Positions 58,700 to 64,000 of a stretch of 64,000 nucleotides of DNA are shown in pieces. Numbering within the stretch: position 1 is the stretch's first letter; each line of letters begins with the position of its first letter. Source of the DNA: Cristatella mucedo (Eukaryota > Bryozoa > Phylactolaemata > Cristatellidae); NCBI GenBank assembly GCA_009760855.2, contig WPIO01000138.1, forward strand, positions 248,001-312,000, given 5' to 3'. The position numbers and the translations under genes are program-made. The notes beneath the pieces were generated by a model that saw only the letters and a program-made list of their open reading frames with translations, ran no database searches and was not told where the DNA came from.

Positions 58700-58970
58700 C
58701 CGATAGGTTCAGCCATGCTGCTCCTTTGCTGAAGGGGCTGCACTGGCTCGTGGTCGATCAAAGGAAGCCGAGCAAAATGCTTGTTCCAACCAACAGGCAG
58801 CCGTGGCTGGGCTCCAAGCACAACTGCTGCACCAGACTCAGCCGCCTCACGCCCTCAGGTCATCTACTATGGACAATAAATTAGCTGCTCCGTGCATACA
58901 CTTAAAGACCTTTGGCGACAGAAGCTTTTGCTCTGCAGGCCCTAGACCGTGGAAATCTTTTTGTGTAAGC
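58700..58970 (+). mobile_element. LINE-B fragment
   Basis: With frameshifts: LLKGLHWLVVDQRKPSKMLV near 58720-58790, then tatggacaataaattagctg and gcgacagaagcttttgctct, as in the other LINE-B copies. The 3' end is missing. Confidence 0.7.
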
Positions 58971-61919
58971 CTCTGAGGGATTTGGCAGAGGAGGCACGTG
59001 TTCAGACACTACCACTACGAACCATGAGGCTGAGGACTTTCTCGTGCTTAACGCACGATGACACGGTCGATGTCTGTCGCCCTATGCTGTAGCAGGGCGA
59101 GCTGTGGCATCGGCACAGCCACCCCACCATCGCGTGAGCAACCTTTTAGCAGCCGGAGATTTGGCCCTCTAGCCTTTGACCTTTGACCATTCTCTTCAGC
59201 AGTGACTCTGACTGCTTGCACGGCAGGCGCTGAACCTAACTGCCTTGGGGGCAGCTCCTTATTAAGCTTTCAGTGTCAATTACCCTATTAGTACTCGCGA
59301 GATGCCATCCGGAGGCCAAAAGCTATGCCGACATTCAGTCGCAGGGATCAGTGGCAACGCCGAGTTGCAAAGCCGATGGGCATTCCTTAGTACCTTGACA
59401 TTACAAAAGCCAAACAGTCGAGTGCTCGCGGTCGAGGTTGGATGTCACTTTTTTTAATTAGCTGGCTCGCTTGTTGCTGCTATACGTTTTCGCGCTCAAG
59501 CTTTTAAGCCTGACGGTCCACTCACCAAAGAATTTTTCTTATGCCTCACAGCAGCTGTTACCTGCAGCCATTTGTAAAGTATCGGCTGCTTGTACACTTT
59601 TGTCATGTAAAATCAAGCAAAGAAAGGGTGCAAGTAATCCAGAAAAATATTAAATTAAACCCAATACCTGATGCCAATAGGAAGTTGGGTTAAACATAGA
59701 TGCTCTTTGATTACCAGCGTCATGATGACTAAGAATAATGCTGACGCAACTGCTATATATGCTGAATGACGTCAGAAGCGCTGTCCAACCACCGATAGCC
59801 CTACGAACTTCCAAACCAAGGCCACAAGACTCGTGAAATCAGAGCTATGTATTGCTGCATTTTACTTCTAAAGTCGAATCTCTTAAGAATTAGTGAAATC
59901 GAAAGTATGGGACAACACCTTGTCAGGCTGTTTTTATTTTATTCCTATGCACTTTTCGATAATATTAAGTTAATACTTCGCTGCTTCTTCAGTGTACTAC
60001 CAGCTCTTATTCGCATTAGCCACATCGAAAAAGAATTCTTTTCTTTTTTGCAAGCAAAATTATGTTTTAAAGATGCATGATGCGAAAAAGGCATATTCCC
60101 ACCAGTCTTAAGGTGGCTGCCTGGCAAACTTGGTTTGAGTAACATAAGGGCGAGATTCGCCTAACTAGTATAAAATGCAATTATGTCGGCCAATAACAGT
60201 GTACGCCGTAGGTCGACCTTTCTTGATTCTTAATCACCCAGAAAGAATTCTCTGTAGATCCATCAACAATAAGACGGCAGATTTCAGAATAGAGGCCTTT
60301 GAGGAACACTGCAGCTACCAGATTTTGTCACAAGTCGGTACAATAGCTTCCAAGATAAAAGCTAGTAAAACGAAAGGATGTGAGCTCGAGCTCGCCAGTA
60401 CTTGAGTTGAGCTTCGAATTTGCTAGTACTAGGGTAGAGCTTTCGGTCCGGCCCTAGCAGGGACAATTTGGTAAGCTGCGGAGCCTCCGAGGCCGGCGAC
60501 TCTGCGTATAAATATTTTAAATCTGCTTAGAAATAGAGCCGTATATGAATTTTGGGGTGCCGCCGCAGTATTAAGTAACGAGCGTGCTCTTGCAGTGTCA
60601 ACTACCCAACATGACAGCCTCCAGTCACCTCAGCATCAGTTTGGAATTGTATCTTCAATACGACGTCTGCAAGAGCCAGCTGTGTGCCTCAAGCACAGAT
60701 AGGATACAGTGGGGAGAACAATCCAAATCTGTTCTCTCGATCGGTCTTTAATCAGTTGCTAGTGTGACTGTCCGCTACATTGCGAACTATCTGCCCAGAG
60801 AGGCACCGGCCCCAAAACCAGTGATAATAGCTTGCTATAGCTTTCAAACGATCGCAAGAAGATGTTCCCGCAGACGTTGAGCACTGCCGGCTCGGCTGCT
60901 TCAGTTACACTGGCGCTTCGGAGACGCTGACTGCTTGGATCAGTCGTTCTGCCTAACTAGACCTGCCCAACTCAAAAGATTGACACTACTCGTGTCGTTT
61001 AGCAACGGATGAGCAGCCATCGATGGATGTATTACGTCTTGCCAGGCTATTCAGCTGCTAGTGCCTCCTCGATGAGCGTCCGGCAGGGCAAGACGCTCAC
61101 TCAGCCCTACACTGGGACGCCACTGTGAGCGTTTTAGTTCCGAAAGTAGCGGTACAGACTTCGCTCGAAAAAAGTCAGGCCGACTTCGATGTTGCGTCGA
61201 AAATCAATTCCAAGTACCACCATTGTGAAGGACATCGCTGCAGGCCTATGCTGTCACTCCAACCCCTTTCTACAGCTGAGAGAAAATACATTTTAGCCTC
61301 TGTTTCTGAATTGAACACTTTTTCGTAAACATTTTTTCCTGAGATTAAGTGAAATCCAGTAGTTTTTCAAACGTTTCCTTGGAATGCGTGTGTCTGGTAT
61401 CGGCCTTCAGTCTCAGCCGAACTGATAGCATTTTGACTACACAAAATACAGGATAAAAAAACAGCCGCTGCACCTATGACCAATGACGCTGCATGCTTGG
61501 GATATTTCCCCATTCGACGCTCATCGTTTCCTGTCGCGCCTGATTCTCATCGAGCCTTTCATCGCTTCGTCGTGCACTCGCCGTGAGTAGGCTACGATAT
61601 GTACATGTCAAACTTGCGCTTGACTAAGTCTGTAAAGTAAACAGCTCTCAATGTGGTCAGCGTCTGTGCATGTATTTAACCGACCTCAGTTTCGAGTGGA
61701 ATAAAAATGCTCGAAGCCGACTTGGGAGTTCGTGTGCACAGCAGTAGAGAGTGCGAAAGAATGTCCAACAAGTTTCAACAGCAATTTAATAAGCCGCACA
61801 AGATAGACGCCTAGCCAACACCGACCAAATAGTCACCGTTCTTAAAAGCTACCTGAGAGTCTAAACATGATAGCAGACAGAGGGTCGCCACTTTTAAATA
61901 AAACCAGCAGGTAGCATAC
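58971..61919. other. About 3 kb with nothing recognised
   Basis: No LINE, SINE, microsatellite or conserved coding segment was recognised. Frames at 59471-59653, 59847-60080, 60175-60405 and 61125-61328 lack similarity and splice support. Part of it may be Kv4 intron. Confidence 0.45.
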
Positions 61920-62131
61920 CCTTCAAAGGCACGGGCCTGCCCGTGCCGATAGCCAACCTCCCATCGCATACATGGGCCGGAGGAGCAATCTTCGTCCATG
62001 TACTTTCGAAACCCAGCGATCACGTCCTTGCTTTCTGGATAGTCGCAAAGAAATGAGATATCAGCTTCTACCACCTCAGTTTGCTCATCAGCCCCCTTGT
62101 ATCCTAGTGGCAGGACAGGGCCACTCTCGGG
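61920..62131 (-). CDS. Candidate internal exon, family unknown
   Basis: The minus strand is open between a possible acceptor (TTCGCCTAG, 62132) and a possible donor (GAAGG|GTATGC, 61919). It encodes about 70 residues with protein-like composition: PESGPVLPLGYKGADEQTEV, VEADISFLCDYPESKDVIAG, FRKYMDEDCSSGPCMRWEVG, then YRHGQARAFE. The acceptor lacks a pyrimidine tract and a LINE-A copy begins within 30 bp. I do not recognise the family. Confidence 0.25.
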
Positions 62132-62149
62132 CTAGGCGAAGCTGCTGAT

Positions 62150-62680
62150 ACGCTCAAGGCTTTAGGTCCCTTCATTCTATGGCTCCAGCCTATCTGTCAG
62201 ATATACTACCCCATCAGGCCAAGCATCGTACCACTCGCTTTTCGGAATCCAACAGTCTAGAAATACCTCATACAAACCTTAAATCCTTTGGAGACCGTGC
62301 ATTTAGTTCATTTGCTCCCAAAGCCTGGAACTCCCTCCCGACCTGCATCAGAACATTCCCTGACCTGACCTGACCTGACCACATTTAAAAGGAACCTAAA
62401 CACACACCTATTTAGGACAGCATTTAGTGGGTCCCTGTGATTCGTCCTTGATGTGCTTATGCGTGCTGACACTGTGCATGCTGCCACTAACCACATTTGC
62501 ATGCTGACCCTGTGCATGTCACCCCTAACCATATTATTCATTTCGTTTGTTTTTCAAGCATGATTTTACTTACCATTGAATTGCATTTCACTTTGCAGCA
62601 AATGTAAAGCGCCTAGAGAGAGATTAAGTTCTCTGAGGGCGCTTTATCAAGTGAATTATTATTATCATTATTATTATAAG
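62150..62680 (+). mobile_element. LINE-A 3' end, young-looking copy
   Basis: APAYLSDILPHQAKHRTTRF, SFGDRAFSSFAPKAWNSL and PTCIRTFPDLT are in one open frame (62179-62373). A local CCTGA x4 expansion and the intact 3' UTR follow. The 40-base hairpin at 62606-62645 has AAAGCGCC pairing with GGCGCTTT and GAGAGA with TTCTCT. It ends in TTATTATTATCATTATTATT. Very similar to 20980-21626. Confidence 0.9.
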
Positions 62681-62992
62681 GCATCCTCAGACCAGATTTA
62701 AGATTGCTTAGCAGCTGCAAGCAGATTTGGTGGGTTCTACTAGCAAGTGGGTGATTTGAATTATGTTTTTGACTACCGACGAAACAGAGCTGCTGCACAG
62801 CGATCAGGTCAGCATAAGGCAAAGTACATGTTACCAAGCCTCAAAAGCTGCTTCGTAAAGTTCCTACAGGCCATGCCAAAGTCAAATGCCAGCTACGAAG
62901 CACTTCCGTTAGTCTTCACGCGTAAATATGGTCTTGGGAAGTGCCTAGGCCTTTCTATCATTCTCTCATCCGAATCGTTGACCAGTCGGTAG
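62681..62992. other. No feature recognised
   Basis: Transition between the LINE-A tail and the CpG-rich right end; nothing supported. Confidence 0.45.
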
Positions 62993-63592
62993 AGGCCCTG
63001 GCCAACTCAGCTGTCGCATTCGAGGGCTTGCTCAGCTCAGGATGACCGAACAAGAACAGAATTCCTCGCGGATCAAGAAAAAGACCTAGATAGAATCCGC
63101 CTCCAAGAAGCTGACCCGGCGACCGAGGCTCGTCTCCAACACAAAGTACGTAAGTCAAGGACGCGCGAGATCAGCAGGTTACCCAGCAAGATCGATGGCG
63201 ACGAGACGCGCTCGATGGAACGAGCAACACTCACATCAAAGGAAGAGAGAGTGGGGTGCATTGTGGACATTCAAGAAACTACGATTCGAACCCAGCGCAT
63301 TCGCTCCGATTCCAAATGCTGCAACGGACCGAATTTGGAACAGAGAAGACCTGAAGATGGACCTAAATCTTCAGCGAGCTGTAGCGAATTTATATCGGCG
63401 GCTCCGGCATTGGCATTCGCGCCGCGTGCAGCCAGCCGATCGCGGACGCCGCCGCGAACGCTATCGGCAGCCGCGATGCCGAGGTCAAGAAGGAGCGATC
63501 CAGAGACTGAATGCTCTCGAGTCTTGCAGGGGAAGTCCGACGAAGAGTCGTCGTTCTACAGTCGCTATAGCCACCCGTCGCCACCGCAATAA
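62993..63592 (+). CDS. Long open frame of unknown function, possible exon
   Basis: The + strand is open for 199 codons between TAG at 62990 and TAA at 63590-63592. The first ATG is at 63215. The first part is strongly charged and helix-prone (TEFLADQEKDLDRIRLQEAD, EARLQHKVRKSRTREIS). The second is Ser/Arg/Pro-rich (AASRSRTPPRTLSAAAMPRS) and ends SDEESSFYSRYSHPSPPQ. It sits in CpG-rich DNA that also opens other frames, so it may be a real charged protein exon, a retroelement remnant or chance. No domain was recognised. Confidence 0.25.
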   Translation, partial: RPWPTQLSHSRACSAQDDRTRTEFLADQEKDLDRIRLQEADPATEARLQHKVRKSRTREISRLPSKIDGDETRSMERATLTSKEERVGCIVDIQETTIRTQRIRSDSKCCNGPNLEQRRPEDGPKSSASCSEFISAAPALAFAPRAASRSRTPPRTLSAAAMPRSRRSDPETECSRVLQGKSDEESSFYSRYSHPSPPQ

Positions 63593-64000
63593 GCACGCTA
63601 GTAGTTGCCTCTACTCCAGCGTCACTAGCAAGTACCAGTAAATCTCGCCGGCGTCGAAGGCGCGGTCAGTCTGGCTAAAGAGCTATTGCGAGTCGCGATG
63701 GCTGCGAGCTTCCCGATTGGCCGCAAGCCTGCCGCCATCTCAATGCTTCGAAAAAGTCTTGAGTCGACGGCTCGCTGGCGATCCGGCGCACCTGCCTGAG
63801 ACGCTTTCGCAGCCCATTGAGCCTCGAGCGAGTGAATAATGCCGCCGCCCTCATCCCCACCCCACCCCTGTCATCTGAGAAGCAACGGGCGGTTCCGGCA
63901 TCCCTCAATACAGCCAGGCTGCAGCACAGTCTGTCGCGCCCACACTCCCGCCCCGCACCGGCCAGCCATGATACAGATGCCTCGCTAGCAGAAGAGCAGG
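63593..64000. other. CpG-rich right end of the window
   Basis: High CpG continues to the window edge (roughly 63030-63990), suggesting a CpG island or first-exon region of a gene continuing to the right. No product can be named. Confidence 0.4.

Noticed and set aside
61920-62131. Caspase p10-like reading of the VEAD segment
   Set aside because: The VEAD tetrapeptide resembles the start of the caspase small subunit, but the following GSWFIQ-type motif is absent, so I do not assign it.

Overview
The window is animal (metazoan) nuclear DNA that is gene-poor and repeat-rich. Two split genes can be recognised by protein similarity and splice sites, and both encode potassium-channel subunits. (1) On the + strand, a CCDC51 (MITOK, mitochondrial ATP-sensitive K+ channel pore subunit) homologue has three coding exons: 16708-16893, 19364-19437 and 24530-25277. 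They join into a 335-residue protein. (2) On the - strand, the 3' part of a Kv4/Shal (KCND) voltage-gated K+ channel has an exon with the second half of the selectivity filter plus S6 (51812-51974), an exon with the conserved C-terminal HHHLL dendritic-targeting motif (36693-36893), and a candidate terminal exon (32621-32875). The exons for the T1 domain, S1-S5 and first half of the pore are not in the window and should lie beyond base 64000. The two genes are tail to tail, with stop codons about 7.3 kb apart.

Most of the rest is decayed transposons and simple repeats. Two L2/CR1-type LINE families recur. LINE-A carries an APAYLSDIL motif and ends in a hairpin plus a TTA-type tail. LINE-B carries an APSYLAELL motif and ends in an ATTACATTA-type tail. 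Two tRNA-derived SINE families recur: SINE-A, and SINE-B whose 3' end copies the LINE-A hairpin tail. Single elements include a 329-bp TA-flanked Tc1/mariner/pogo-like deletion derivative inside a LINE-A tail, a possible hAT-like element, and a ~760-bp insertion that splits a LINE-B copy. Microsatellites (TG, TA, AG, ACAG) are abundant.

Layout: 1-10.3 kb, LINE relics and a perfect hairpin; 10.3-11.2 kb, a telomere-like TTTAGGG array with ordered variant blocks; 13-15 kb, LINE-A with a nested SINE-A; 15.5-25.3 kb, CpG-rich 5' region and the CCDC51 gene; 26.9-29.4 kb, the best LINE-B relic; 32.6-52 kb, Kv4 exons separated by 3.8-kb and 14.9-kb repeat-filled introns; 52-64 kb, probably the upstream Kv4 intron, with more relics, two unassigned open frames and one candidate exon of unknown family.

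The animal assignment rests on the Kv4 and CCDC51 genes, kilobase introns, L2/CR1 LINEs and tRNA SINEs. The phylum cannot be fixed from this sequence; an invertebrate seems likelier. No operon, CRISPR, rRNA gene or intact tRNA gene was seen. All similarity calls are from memory of the families, not from a database search.
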